Assembly: GCF_041260155.1 (NCBI RefSeq)
Contig: NC_091928.1
Location: 43,557,137-43,621,136, forward strand
DNA from: Ptychodera flava
Lineage: Eukaryota > Hemichordata > Enteropneusta > Ptychoderidae
Direction: 5' to 3'
Length of the DNA stretch: 64,000 nt
Under the pieces are notes generated by a model. The model did no database searches, was not told the DNA's origin, and worked only from the letters and a program-made list of their open reading frames with translations. The translations under genes were made by a program, and so were the position numbers. Shown here one piece after another: positions 1 to 14,763 of this stretch; the first letter of the stretch is position 1; every line of letters begins with the position of its first letter.

Positions 1-1009
1 ATCGAGAAGATTGAGAAAAAAACATTTGTGCAATGGAATAACAATGAATGAACAATAATATTAACGATACCCAAGACAATGAAATCGAAATACAGGTATT
101 TATTGCCATAAATAAATAAAATCGATGGAAGTGTGGCGGTACGGTCAAAAAAGACAGAAAACGATGGTAAACAATATTTACGCAAATGCATGGAAAGCTT
201 TAGTGAAAAAAAAATGTAAGTTGACAGATAGTGTCATATTACGTAAAAGTAAGAATGGCATTAGTGCTGGCTATTTGCCCGACGATTAGACTGTATTGTC
301 ACCAACGTCAATTTACTTTCGTGACTATTATTAGGGGACTATTTTGCATATATGCTCAGCTGCCTCACCTGCTGGCAGTCTCAGAACGACATCATTACAT
401 CATCGATTGGTACAGTATGATATCTAAAGCTTACAACAAGTTTGTCAGCTCAAGCCTTTGCTTTACCTAACTGAATAGGCTAAAACATAGGTACGAAAAT
501 ATGACAGTTCCGTCGCCGAGTACCTTCGTAAAATGTGGGCCCGGAAAATACATGGTCTCAACTTCTGCGCATATTTTGCCCAAGGAAGTTGTAAAACAGT
601 CTACAAAAATTGCAGAGGCGCACCTACTACTTGGCCAAAAATTTACCGAGACGTGGTCAAAATGATTGTCGCTGCCTTTCTGTTACGACCTAAATTTCCT
701 GTACAATTTTAAAACAAGTCCACAAAAGCTGTACAAACGTCAACGACATGAGTCAGAATATCAGTAGCCAACATGCCTCATGTGATGGATTACGATACAG
801 ATCTATACGTTATCATATGGTGGTCGTGTTTACCTTAGCCGCTTTTTTACGATATCATTTCGATGAATTATTGCCACAGCTTGGTTGAACTCCTTGACCT
901 GATGACGTCACCAGACTAGAAGGCGACATTATATATAAGGGTCATCTTGCAGACTTTCAACGAAGGCCGTAGAAAACAAGCCGCACGTCATACCTAACTG
1001 GTTATCTTA
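1..1009. repeat. Segmental repeat, first copy
   Basis: Positions 1-790 match about 12230-13050 and 20270-20960. Positions 866-1000 match about 11880-12010, 19830-19945, 32500-32650 and 42985-43095. The second block is called segment X here; it contains the words TTGCCACAGCTT, CACCAGACT and AACGAAGGCC and, in this copy, a TATA-like TATATAAG near 931. It lies directly upstream of the exon at 1179. I see no conserved reading frame in it. It marks the edges of a duplicated unit that also carries the small-peptide genes. Confidence 0.75.
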
Positions 1010-1178
1010 ACCCTGATTGTTTGGTAATTTTTACGCTAACTTGTCAAATAAAAATATCTTGTGATCGACATATTCAGCAAAAGAGAAAACGACGTCGTCC
1101 GTTAGCGTCAATTAGAATTTGCAGACCGTCGCTGCTGTTGTCCTTTCTGAAAAACAAGTCGATTGCTATCCTGTCAGG
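1010..1178 (+). promoter_or_regulatory. Conserved 5' flank and 5'UTR of first peptide-family exon
   Basis: This stretch aligns with 4896-5072 and 14764-14923, the sequences before the other two first exons. The shared word GCTGCTGTTGTC sits about 45-55 bases before each start codon. Conservation outside the coding part fits a duplicated promoter and 5'UTR. No transcription start can be fixed by eye. Confidence 0.5.
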
Positions 1179-1313
1179 ATGAAAACAACTTGCCTGTTTC
1201 TGTTTGTGTTCGTCACATTGTTAGTATTGACACCTAGTACAACGGGGAGTGATATCAAGCAAGAAGGACGCCAAACCAAGTTATCAGACTTGTTGACTCG
1301 TCGGGTTACTCGG
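1179..1313 (+). CDS. First exon of CC-CC peptide family, partial copy
   Basis: The exon encodes 45 residues starting MKTTCLFLFVFV, a hydrophobic signal peptide, then TTGSD and a basic propeptide end (TRR, then VTR). It is followed by the splice donor GTATGG. It is homologous to the first exons at 5073 and 14924 but clearly more diverged. I found no matching propeptide exon or cysteine-rich exon between here and the next copy at 5073, and the downstream repeat segment is missing. It therefore looks like an isolated or remnant member of the family. A distant, unrecognised partner exon cannot be excluded. Confidence 0.6.
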
Positions 1314-1465
1314 GTATGGTGTTTCTTATATTTTCAGGGCCGGGGCTCATTACCGTCGATTGTCTTACATTCTCGAAAGTACGTCATTTGATGAAATTGC
1401 ACGCCGTTCCAATGGCGCTTGAACACATGGTACAATGCGTGCTTGTACGCTTATTTGTATTTGCA

Positions 1466-1968
1466 CAGGGGCTCATAAGTGGCTATATAAGTCAATATTA
1501 CAGCGTTTTTCTTTCTTTTTCAATGTTACAAATAAACTAGCTGAGCCCGAAGAGCACAACACTTGTGTAGCTGTCTTTTGTGTAGCTTGTATTGGCATGT
1601 ATAGTGCGCCCTCAATAGGGAGTGTGATGCGACCTTTAGTTCCGTGACCTCTAGCCATTCCTACTTCCTGTCCTCGCTATGCTTACTGTACTAATTAGTA
1701 CAGTAAACACAGCGACGTCAGCGACGTCTGTACGCATGGCCAGCCATATGGAAGGGGAAGTAGGCATGGCTAGAGGTCACGGAACTAAAGGTCGCATTTA
1801 CATATGATCATATTCCCCGTTGAGAGCGCACTATACATGCCAATACAAGCTACACAAAAGACAGCTACACAAGTGTTGTGCTCTTCAGGCTCAGCTAGTT
1901 TATTTGTAACATTGAAAAGAAGAAAAAACGCTGTAATATTGACTTATATAGCCACTTATGAGCCCTGT
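1466..1968. mobile_element. 503-bp foldback MITE with 17-bp flanking direct repeat
   Basis: Two inverted arms of about 200 bases (1466-1672 and 1762-1967) begin CAGGG(G)CTCATAAGTGG. They differ at only a few positions plus a short indel. The centre contains a small second palindrome around 1683-1710. Immediately outside lies a perfect 17-base direct repeat, GCTTATTTGTATTTGCA, at 1449-1465 and 1969-1985, consistent with a target-site duplication. That length is unusual for a DNA transposon, so the superfamily is unassigned. Short ORFs in this area are the two arms read on both strands. Confidence 0.8.
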
Positions 1969-2096
1969 GCTTATTTGTATTTGCATGATTACACATTGTT
2001 CATTGGTCTATTGTGTATTTCACTATACCATAAAGATTATGACTAGTGAAAACCAAAAACAGCCACGTTGTAATCCAACTTAAAACATGAACTACT

Positions 2097-2147
2097 TATG
2101 TATGTATGTATGTATGTATGTATGTATGTATGTATGTATGTATGTAT
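2097..2147. repeat. (TATG)n microsatellite
   Basis: About twelve uninterrupted TATG units. The long stretch from here to about 3650 is AT-rich; I see no gene or clear element in it. Confidence 0.95.
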
Positions 2148-3689
2148 TAAGGGTGCCAATCGTAAACTCTCATTTACAACTCGAGCCTCAGACAGAGCTA
2201 GTTTTGCCTTTGTACAAGCAGACTTTTTGGTCTTTATCAAGTAACCTTGTTCAACACCAAAGTGGCCATGGCTACAGCTGAAACTAATTAGTGTAAGCAG
2301 TTTTATTGCAGTTCACTTCGCGCTCTATTACTGAAAATGGTTGTATCTACATGGTGTAGAGGTCACTGACAGTGACAGACTGTGTGAAGGGATTTTTGAA
2401 TGTTTTTAAAGTTATGTATTGACATCATCTGGAAAACTATTGGGCTGTAACAAAGTATTGAATGTAATCTTAAAATTGCAAACAAATCTAAAAGATAGCG
2501 GCTTTGACCTGTTTTTACCTCTCACTAAAGTTTTAAACCAGTGCCCCGAACACGCATTTGAAATGGCAAGAATGGAGAACAAAATTGAGACTTGATAAAG
2601 GTCTGGCAAGTCTAACATTTACGCAGTTTGGCATTACCTGAACAAACAATATACAAAAAGTGAACATACTTTACAACTATATTGCAGGTCAACTTCTTTA
2701 ACCGCACATTTTTATAAGTTCATAAAGTAAGTCATCAAATTGCAATTCAGGATGTTTAACAACATCGAGTTCCATAAATTTGCATTTTTCAATCCAACTA
2801 AATATAGCACTTCACTGATTTATTTTGACGGTATTCCTATACAATAAAAAAACACACATGTATTCTGTGGATAACATTTCCCCGTACGTTAATTAAACAA
2901 AGTATTGTCGATGACATAGTAGTCCTCCCGTTAAACATAGTGTCAACATTGAAACGAAGAATTAAATGGCATAGGGTTATGTAATCCTACACACTTTGAC
3001 AGAAATCAATCAAGGCATTTTTGAGTTTTGGCTCTGGACACGAAAAAAATTAATAAAAATAGGGCCAATATCCCTGTAGCTACTATTATAGATGTGGATG
3101 GTATGGAAGACGTACATAGCATAATAACAGATATAGTAAGTGCAGAGGTCTTTTGACAGTATTCTTATATTAGAAGAATTATTTCAGTATGGCTCATAGT
3201 TACAGACCGCTCTATATACAAGACATTCATCAACAACCAGCATAGAAAAGAATCATCAAGGCTACATTCACAAACACCTCTGGAAGGGGGGATTCAAAAA
3301 AGTTCTCATATTTTTTTTCAAATGCTCTCAGTAAAAAACTCACAATACATCCAAGTCCCCCCTTCTGACTTGCTATAATTTTGAAGTCCCCCGCGAAGGA
3401 AAGCAAAGTGAAGCCGATATAGTACGTCGTCCAAAAATATCAAATCATTATACATTGACTTCTGTTAGGCAAACTTTTCACATTTTGCCAATAAAAAGTT
3501 ATATCTCTACATTTATAGGCTTTTGATAATTTATGTTAATGTACTTTGCTTGAAGTAGCAGGTAAAAAGTGAGTGTATTTACAAAAAAGTTGTTTCAGCC
3601 ACACTTGCAAAATGCGATTAAAACTTGAATGTGGCTAAAATTCAATTGAAAAGATTTACCACGCTTGTGAATAACAATTTTGACGTACA

Positions 3690-4110
3690 ATTTCAGTTTT
3701 GCCAGCCAAAGCTACAACGTTTGTAGCTGTGGGTCCATAGCTATGGTGTTTTCGGGCGGGATTCCTGCCTTTTATGGGCTGGTTTTGACTTTTACGACAG
3801 CTATAGGAACCACAGCTATGGGAACTTCCACACTGTCGAAAATGTGCAAATCTGCCCGCAAGCAGCCTATGCGCAAGTTTGTTCGAAAAGTTTTCATCCA
3901 AATTACAAATTGCCATCACTCATCGACAGCTTGTTTATTAGGGACTCACTTAGCTGCAATGATTGTAGCCTTGGTTGGCCGATGGGCTTGGACTTCTGTC
4001 GTGCAGCTCGAGCTGTGCCCCAGCCAAGGCTACAATTCCTTTGTTGCGGCATAGCGCTAGCCGCACAACAGAAGCCCAAGCCCCACGGCCAACAAAGCAC
4101 AATTATTACA
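3690..4110. repeat. Patch of nested short palindromes
   Basis: Several short inverted repeats overlap here. Examples are ATTGTAGCCTTGG at 3963 against CCAAGGCTACAAT at 4024, and GATGGGCTTGG near 3981 against CCAAGCCCCA near 4076. The words GTAGCTGTGG and CCACAGCTATGG near 3725 and 3812 also pair. The patch looks like decayed hairpin elements. Open frames across it exist on both strands only because the sequence is self-complementary. Confidence 0.5.
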
Positions 4111-4895
4111 GCTAGCAAATGACATTTGACCAAGACGCAGTGGAAAAGTTGTCCGTTATTCCATAGATGAGCATGCATATTTGAATACCATATACGCTGC
4201 TTTTCACGATATGTAAGCCAGAAAGCTTTAACTAAATGACCAGCCGAGTATTTTGAAATACATTTGTAAAGAAAGTTAATGAGGCTGATGGGTCTCTCAG
4301 GACAGCTGTGCAGGACCGCGGCCATCGTGGATGACTGTGGACGGTCAATGTTGGTGTATCCAGTAAGAGTGGTAATGATGTGATCGACGCTAAAATTTCA
4401 AGTCCAGTCAGCTCAACTGCATTGAATCAAGTGATATAAAAATGATCAAACCAGTCACAATGCCAAAGGTAACGTTAAAACTCATCAAAATACGATATAA
4501 AAGATTCAGTTTCGATGTTTGAAGGAAGAAATGAAATTTTAAATGCCTTGCAAGCGACATGTGAATACTCTCAGTGTTCACAACTTTTACAGGAACACAT
4601 ACAAAGCGGTTCTTTTCAGGACCACCAACCACTCGAAAAAGAGAATACTTGTTAATGCGTGTTCATTACTTGTCTCTTATCGTTTTGTATGCTGTTGTGT
4701 CTGCGCATGTTTAGGTACACAACGGTGATTTTCGTGATAAATCAGTACGCTTTCTTAGTTGTTCTCAGCGGGGATCAAGATCGCTCAGGCGGCAATGAGT
4801 AATCATGATTGACAACATACATATTTGCATATTCTTAAAATAATCCCCCTTTTAAAGGGGTCCGGGGCGTTTAACTTGGAATCGTGCCTCAATTG

Positions 4896-5072
4896 TGATT
4901 AAGCCCAGATTGTTTGTAATTGGTGCACTCCCCTGTCAATCAAAACATAGAGTGAATGATATATGCAGTACACGAACTTAGCTACGCCGTCGGTCAGCCT
5001 CATTACAACTTTACAGGCCAACGCTGCTGTTGTCGTATCTGAAAATACCTACTGAGTACTTTTTCCGTCACG
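4896..5072 (+). promoter_or_regulatory. Conserved 5' flank of peptide gene 1
   Basis: Closely similar to 14764-14923 before peptide gene 2, including GCCAACGCTGCTGTTGTCG about 55 bases before the start codon. It probably holds the promoter and 5'UTR. I cannot place a TATA box with confidence. Confidence 0.5.
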
Positions 5073-7775
<2,703 letters not shown>

Positions 7776-8636
7776 GGAGAACCGATACTACATGAAAGGG
7801 CTTTGGAAGGATTGTGAGTGATATATCGAATTTAAAATAGAAATAATAGAATTTTCTTCACACGTTGATGTATCCCACTTAAGTAAATTAAAGCTGAGGC
7901 GGTCGTGGAGCAACGAGGAGAACTTTTATTAAATAAATAACGCAATTTGTCACATCTGCGTTATCATGCAATCCAAGTTTTTGTTGTTCTGCCTGATAAC
8001 AATAACAATTGTTGCGTGGAAATCGCCGCTAATACTTTTGGACTTTCTTTAAATCCATTAGAGCACCGTTAAAAAGTACTGTTTTCAAATGTACACAGCA
8101 GTACACATATCAAAGGTTGTCTTAAAGAAGTATCTGCAACGGCTTATACATGAAGCTTTTGAAACTTTTGACTTTGAGTCAGCAGTTGACAAAGCAAGTT
8201 GACATAAAGCCGGACAACTGATTGGCTATACGTGTAAGTTGCGTTTTCAGTAAAGTCTATTATACCTTGCACTAATTTGGGACCAGAAAGAGGTAAACAC
8301 TGACTGAATGTGCATCAAATTAGAGCTGTTCAGGGTTTCAGCTTTGTTACGAAATATAGCTGCACGCGCGGTATTGCACACTGCTTGTAGAAATTCGGAA
8401 GAAAATTGTTACATGCGTTGCTGATTTTTGCCGCTTGTAGTTTGAGCTATTGGTTCACCTTTTAAAATGTGTATCGTAACATTTCCAGTTAACTATGAAG
8501 TTATTTTCGTCAACACACAAACCGCGATCCTCCTCTATTCTGAACAGCACTCATTCAAAAAGGAAACAAAGGCTTTAGTCAAAACTTTAATATGGCAACA
8601 AATCAACAGTGTGACAGGTGAATTTCAGTGGAATAA

Positions 8637-8823
8637 ATTTTAGTAGGGCTACTCGCAAAAGACACGAATGTTCTCATATTCTCAGAAATAAATAATTGAC
8701 CGCAGATGTTGAGAGTATCTTTGAAGGTTACGCATGCCAAAAATGACGAAAACAAATTCATATTTATTATGCTTGCATATAAATGAGGAAATTCACGTCG
8801 TTTTCAAATAGCCCTACTAAAAT
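8637..8823. mobile_element. 187-bp MITE in intron 3 of peptide gene 1
   Basis: Ends are perfect inverted repeats, ATTTTAGTAGGGCTA and TAGCCCTACTAAAAT. There is no coding capacity. A TA or similar short target duplication is possible but not certain. I did not see this element in the matching intron of peptide gene 2. Confidence 0.6.
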
Positions 8824-9238
8824 GTATCCATAAAAGTATTGATTGGTTTGTATCGGAGTGTTTGTATTCGTTTTGGTATTTTATATAGCAGTGGGAGGAT
8901 AGCAGTTGTATTTGTTGACGGCCATTATCTGGCAACAATTACTTCCATTGTACAACGAACTATCACATGTATGAGTTCTGTGGAGACAATTTATTTGCTA
9001 CTGTGAAACAATAATTTTAGGTTAATTTAAATGCATCGAAAACAATTATTGTTTACTTCCTTCTGGCGGATGATGAATAGTCATCAATCATTCGTTTTCT
9101 TCAATTTTCGGTTGTTTGATAAAAAAACACTTGCGGACTCTATAGTGTTTTGCCAAAAACTGTAAGGTACACTATTTTAGTCAGGCCCTACTCTATCATA
9201 TGTTTTGATAAAGTTATACTTTTTCGTCTTTTTTGCAG

Positions 9239-9340
9239 ATACGCCGCTGACCGTGTTCCAGTGTCTACAGGAGAGTACCCAGCTCTGAAGATAGTCAACC
9301 CATAACATAGTATGCGCTTCATTCTCATGATTAAAAACAA
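9239..9340 (+). other. Non-coding last exon of peptide gene 1
   Basis: TTTTTTGCAG precedes 9239. The following ~65 bases match 18216-18280 behind the acceptor TCTCTAACAG in peptide gene 2. They include GACCGT, TACCCAGCTCTG and GTCAACCC. Since the reading frame stops in exon 3, this would be 3'UTR. An ATTAAA polyadenylation variant lies near 9330. The similarity continues downstream at a lower level, as expected of a whole-unit duplication. The end is a guess. Confidence 0.5.
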
Positions 9341-9754
9341 CCAAGACTTATTCCCCCAACGTGTTATTATAAATTTTCTCTAAACGTAACTTCACTGGTT
9401 GATAGTGAGAAGTTTTGTCAGCACATATATTATACGTCATTTGCAGTTCATGAATCTCATCAAGCAAACATGTGTTTTCCCTTGTTTGCAAAATGTATTG
9501 TCTAGTGGCTGTGTGTATGACATATCTTAATGTAATTTGTTAAGGCTCCAAAATATAGAGTAAAATCATAGCGTTTTTATTTTCTCTCGCACATCCCATA
9601 CACAACCTCGTTCGGAAACCTAGCGTTAATTGCGACATTGGTTCATATTGACTCTACACGAAAGTAACATTAAGAATTTCTTTTCCATGCAAACATCAGC
9701 GCTGATTTTTGAGGTAAATTTGTGTTCTTTGTTCATTCTGATACCGTGCAGAGT

Positions 9755-10635
9755 TTAAAGAGGCACTCCCACTTGGTAACATTTTTAAAACACATTTTTC
9801 AATGCCAACGGTCGATATTTGACGTGGCGACTGCGCACGGATCGCCAGATAAAAACATGTCATTTCCCGAGCGTATTTTTCACATCCCGAAGTTTTACGA
9901 TCGTTTCTGATTATGACCCGAAATCCCCCGAAGGTTTGTTGTTGTGCTGATTGACGATATTCTAGGGAGTCCATAATAAGTTCGAACGACGCAATTTACC
10001 TCCCACTGCGAAGACTTTATATACAGCATTATGCCTTCACTTCAGGTAAGTTTTTAAAACTTCTCCTTAGTTTTTGTCGTTTTCATTATTCTCAATCAGT
10101 TCTATTATATTTTTAACCAATACCACATAGATATCAGTATTTACGTGTAAAATATTAGCCGCCTCTGATGACTACATTTTGTCGTCTGCCACACAGTTAC
10201 GCGTGGTTCGATACATAGCGGCCGCCGCGCATACCACGCGGCGGCCGCTATGTATCAACCCCACGTATCTGTGCTAGTCACCTATGCGAATTCTGGTGGA
10301 ATCAGCAAACTTTGTTTTCCGTTTTTTCTCCGAGTCAGTAAGACTCGGCTTTCCCCCACGGGGCATGACCGATCACCGACGCGAGTGGTACTGTGGCGTA
10401 CAGCAACGTTAGCATAGACTCGTACTCCATAGCTTAGTTGACAATGGCCCATTGCCGAACGTTCGATGTTCGGAAACTGAATTTAGGTGGGCCACCGGAA
10501 TTCAAACTTTTACTTTTTTGAGGACATGTTTTTATCGATATCTCGTGATCCGCGCGCAGTCGCCACGTCAAATATCGACCGTTGGCATTAAAAAAATTTG
10601 TTTTAAAATGTTACCAAGTGGGAGTGCCACTTTAA
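9755..10635. mobile_element. TTAA-flanked inverted-repeat element, ~880 bp
   Basis: TTAA target duplications lie at 9755-9758 and 10632-10635. Between them the termini are AG(A/T)GGCACTCCC inverted repeats that stay similar for about 100 bases (9759-9855 against 10530-10631). The family is piggyBac- or Kolobok-like by TTAA target; no transposase frame is visible, so it is non-autonomous. An 82-bp GC-rich hairpin element is nested at 10192-10273. The short ORFs in both ends are the inverted repeat read in both directions. Confidence 0.75.
10192..10273. mobile_element. 82-bp GC-rich hairpin mini-element, copy 1
   Basis: Inverted arms of about 38 bases start CACAGTTACG and contain GATACATAGCGGCCGC; the loop is only a few bases. 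A related 81-bp hairpin is at 36068-36148. It lies within the TTAA element at 9755-10635. Confidence 0.75.
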
Positions 10636-10989
10636 TCCCCGGGTCGAAGAAGGTGTGAGTAATGTTCTCTTTGACTGTGGTACCTGTTACAGGTTGGTGC
10701 ACGGACTAATATCAATGTTAGTCACTTAAACTTTGCATCTTGCTCAATGTTAGATGACTTTCTGGAGGTGGCCTGGCTGTTGAATTTTAAACCAATTTTT
10801 CTTGCAAGACCAGTGCATGCGACAACGTATGGACAGCCGAGTGTTCAGTTCTGTAAAAGTAAACCGCTTTTGTGTATAATACCGATTATGTCTTTAGTAA
10901 AATTTGTATTATGGAATTTTATTTTATCAGATCTGGTGCAGTTTACGTAAAATCTACCAAAAAAGGAAATGCAATGCCAAATTAAATGA

Positions 10990-11613
10990 GGTGCAGGGAA
11001 GGTACATTCCTCGAAACATAGCAAGGTCAAGTTTCACTCAAACATTCCTGAGGAAAACTTTCAGCCGACCTCTTTTTCGAAAATACAGTAAGCTTTAAGA
11101 AATGGCGATATCAATAGCTCTGTTAACTCTCTAAGGGCAAAACTATTTCGATAAACTTTATGTATTAGATTAGGTTGAACATAAGCCCTACGGAAGACCA
11201 AAATCAAACAATTTAAAGGTTGATAGTCGGAATATGTATCCCTATGCTCATGACTGTTTCTTAAATTACGAGAAATGATGACTATCGATGCGTACGTATA
11301 CACGCACAGATTATGTACAGTATTTCTTAGGAAGCAAGATAAGGCAGATAGTAGTTTATGAAACATATGACGTTGATATTTAATATTCAAGCGTGTGTTG
11401 TTTAACAAGACAACAGTAGCCACCTATCAAAACTATATATCGCAAGTAACCTTTAGAGTGACCTAGTAAAACTTTACTCAGTATGTCTTTGATACAATTG
11501 TTTAGCTGGCCTTCAGGCTTAAGTCTTATATGTCACTCAGTATTCTGCTCACCCTATCTTGTTGTGTCTGCGTTGGTCTTTCTCTCCTTCTCCCGCCCTC
11601 CCTCCCTCACTAT

Positions 11614-11708
<95 letters not shown>

Positions 11709-13060
11709 ATTCCTTTATCAACAGTAAAGTACACAGACATTTTATCCGTGAGAACCTTTGTTATCTATACCTTCGTACAACAAAAGATAAACTGTTCGAA
11801 CTGCCTGGCAAATACAATACTGATCGATACGTAATCAGATGGCGGTCGTGATAGTGGCTTGTTTTTTAGGATATCATTTTGATGAATTGTTGCCACAGCT
11901 TCAGAACTCCTTGACCTGCTCAGGTCACCAGACTGGAAGGCGACATTTTATATGATGGACACCTTGCAGAATTTGAACGAAGGCCGTGGAAGGCAATCTG
12001 CATGGCATTAAATAAACAGTAAAGGGGTTAGGAATATAGTTTTGTTTTATATTCTAATGGTACTTGACGGTAATATCGTATGAAGACTTTGCTAGTTTTT
12101 TTTTAAATGGGCTTTTTAACTACTTGAATTTGTGTTGATATATTTTTACTTGTATAATTACTTGTCAACAAAGCCTGTATGTGTGCAATGGGTATTGTGC
12201 ATTATGAAGTGTGGTAGCGAGGCTAACGCTTTGTAATTCAACATACGCCATCAAAACGATTCAGAAAAAAGGCATTTGTTTAATTAAAAATGAATAAATT
12301 AATATATAAACGATGTTTTCATAGATTACCATAAAATAATACAATCGATGGAGATGCAACGTTACCTTCAAGAAAAAATAGAAAATGATGAAACGAAATT
12401 TCAGCAAAGGAATACAAAGTTCTGATGTACAACAACACTGAAGGTTGACAGAATGGAGTCGTGTTACGTGAAATTTACCATTAAATTTTACACTGACTAT
12501 TTGCCCGATGATAGGACCGTACTGCTATCATTTACTGAAAGATAAATATTTATATTTTCGCAACTTTTATCAGTTAGCAATTCTGACTGCTATGTTCAGC
12601 TGCCTCCCTGACCTCGGAAAGATATCAGCACACCATTGATATTTAGGTTGTAATACAATGTTTATGAGAGCTTTGATAGCTCAAGACCGTGTTTTACCCA
12701 ACAAAACAAGTTAAAACATAGGGACGCAAAATGACAGTTCTTTTGAAAAATACATTAAAGTAATGTATGCCCTGAAGATACAGGATATCAAGTTTTGTGC
12801 ACACTTTGCGCGAGGAAGTGAGCATATCCCTAAACAAACTGAGAAGTCGCTTAGAAATTATTTAGACAAGAGGAGAACACCTACTCGGTCATAAATTCGC
12901 CCAAACGTGGTCATGGTCGCTCCCATTCTGTTACAACCTAAATCTCCTGTACGAATTTCGAAACAAGTCCACAAAAGCAGTATATCAACGGGTAAAACGT
13001 TGTATGATTTTAAAATCAAAATGTCAATACCTGGCTACCGCTTGGTGATGGATAAGTAGT
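10990..13060. repeat. Segmental repeat, second copy (with CT microsatellite)
   Basis: Positions 11030-11470 match 19140-19350 and 42120-42540. Segment X is at 11880-12010. Positions 12230-13060 match 1-790. A CT run fills 11616-11705. No conserved coding frame is visible. The block separates peptide gene 1 from peptide gene 2 and belongs to the duplicated unit. Confidence 0.7.
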
Positions 13061-13094
13061 TACGGGAGAATCTACAATGGCACATAGTTTCCTA

Positions 13095-13147
13095 TACAGG
13101 TGCCGCCAACTGGTAAATTTCATCAATGAGTTGGCGGCGCCTGTGTA
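13095..13147. repeat. Short hairpin
   Basis: TACAGGTGCCGCCAACT pairs with GTTGGCGGCGCCTGTGTA across a loop of about 18 bases. It has the look of the other small GC-rich hairpins in this window but a different sequence. Confidence 0.6.
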
Positions 13148-13949
13148 TATCAAGTGACCACTGGAAGAACGTAAATTCATGTATCGTCAATGAATCAAAC
13201 TCACAAATAGTTGAAGGAATAGTCAATACATAATAGAATGTAGTAACACAAGTTGTGGATGGAAGGACTGGGAATCTAACGAAAGGCTTAAAGTGTTGAC
13301 GCGGCTAGTCAATAGAGACGCACACGAGATTGGGCACAACACATTTTCTCAAGTGTCCCAATCTACCTGCGTTGCTGATAGCGAGTCTTGCTCGTCTTGT
13401 CTAACAAAAGTATGGTGTACAGTTGGTCGCACTTAAGAGTGTGAGAAAAGTGATTAAATTCCACAAACTGACGGACTAGTGTTTTACTTTACTCGTTTGA
13501 GTATTTCGCTGTTTACCCTGAAGCGTTTTATGCATATTACCTTTTATGTGATTTATAAAATATTGAATGAATCATTCTCGTTTATTGGAGTAAGAGAGCT
13601 TCGTGCAATTTTGCTGAAGTGAAGCACATGTTTTCACTCAATCCTAACCGTATTTAGGGAATGGTACAACACGAAATAAATTGTGTTTACTAGAGTATTG
13701 CCACATCTGCCTGCAAATATAATATTGGTTGCCCATGATAATTACTTAATCATGCGATTTATTTTTGAAAGGTATGATGTCTGATAGTTCGTTTGTTTTT
13801 TCTTATCGTATTCTCAATCCCGAACTGTTAGACCCTTTGTCAACATTCGCAAACTTTCCGTACTACAACTTTCAACAAATGTTTCACTACAGTGTACTAG
13901 TATTTCATTTCTTCCGTTTTTATCTAATATTTTCAAGATGAACGAAACA

Positions 13950-14283
13950 TAATAATGGGTTCTTATATAGCGCACATATCCACAAGTACATGTGCTCAAG
14001 GCTCTTTACAATTATTATTACCCCTGGTCACTGGACCTAATATGATACCACTCAACTCCCTGGGGAGCAAACAACAGCTCACATGTGCAGCCAATAAGCG
14101 CAGCAGAGCTAAACGCACACATAACAACCTCTGTCCTACCAGGTACCAATCACTCCTGGGTGGGGAGAAGCAATGAGGAATAAAGTACCTTGCTGAAGGA
14201 CACAACACCACAGCCATGCCGGAGCTGGAACTCACCATCCCTTGATCGTGAGTCCACTGCTCTAGCCACTGGCCCATGATGCC
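13950..14283 (-). mobile_element. tRNA-derived SINE, full length
   Basis: Read on the minus strand it starts GGCCCAGTGGCTAGAGCAGTGG, a tRNA-like A box, with a B-box-like GGTGAGTTCCAGCTCC about 30 bases on. A central domain contains GTCCTTCAGCAAGGTAC. The tail GCGCTATATAAGAACCC followed by ATTATTAT is of the L2-mobilised type. This is a standard pol III SINE layout. ORFs on both strands across it are incidental. Confidence 0.8.
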
Positions 14284-14763
14284 TCCATTTGGGGAAAAGC
14301 ACAATATTCTTGTATCTTTTGGATGACATCTGTACTATTTCCAAGAAAACATTTGGCACTTAACACTTTATAACACTTTAAGACGATAAACTGACGATAA
14401 ATGCTGGCTTAATAGCCACGCCCACCATGTTGGATTTGAAAAGTGCTTTAATAAGTTGTCACTTGCGAGGAAAGAATCACGTGACAGAACGAATCCTCGA
14501 AGCAAGTGGACGCCAATTATTCATGTATACGCGAGTAAACAGGAAAGGAACCACTCCCATCTCAGAGTCAAGGATCACAAATCACACCCAGGTGTTTGGA
14601 GCATCTTTGTTCTCATAAACTGTCGACATCACCCGGTATGGTTCACTGCGTAATTTCTGCGACCGGCTGCATTAGCTTTTCATTGGTATAGCGCAGCCAG
14701 CGGCAAAATCAAGGTAGGGAACCAGACTACCAGACTTAACTTAGAATCGTCACTGAATTGTGA

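Noticed and set aside
4680-4728. Cysteine-rich stretch FVCCCVCACLGTQR as a possible mature exon for the first-exon copy at 1179
   Set aside because: The nearest acceptor (TTCTTTTCAG at about 4618) gives the wrong frame, the cysteine pattern differs from CC-x5-6-CC, and the flanks do not match the 3'UTR of the other two genes.
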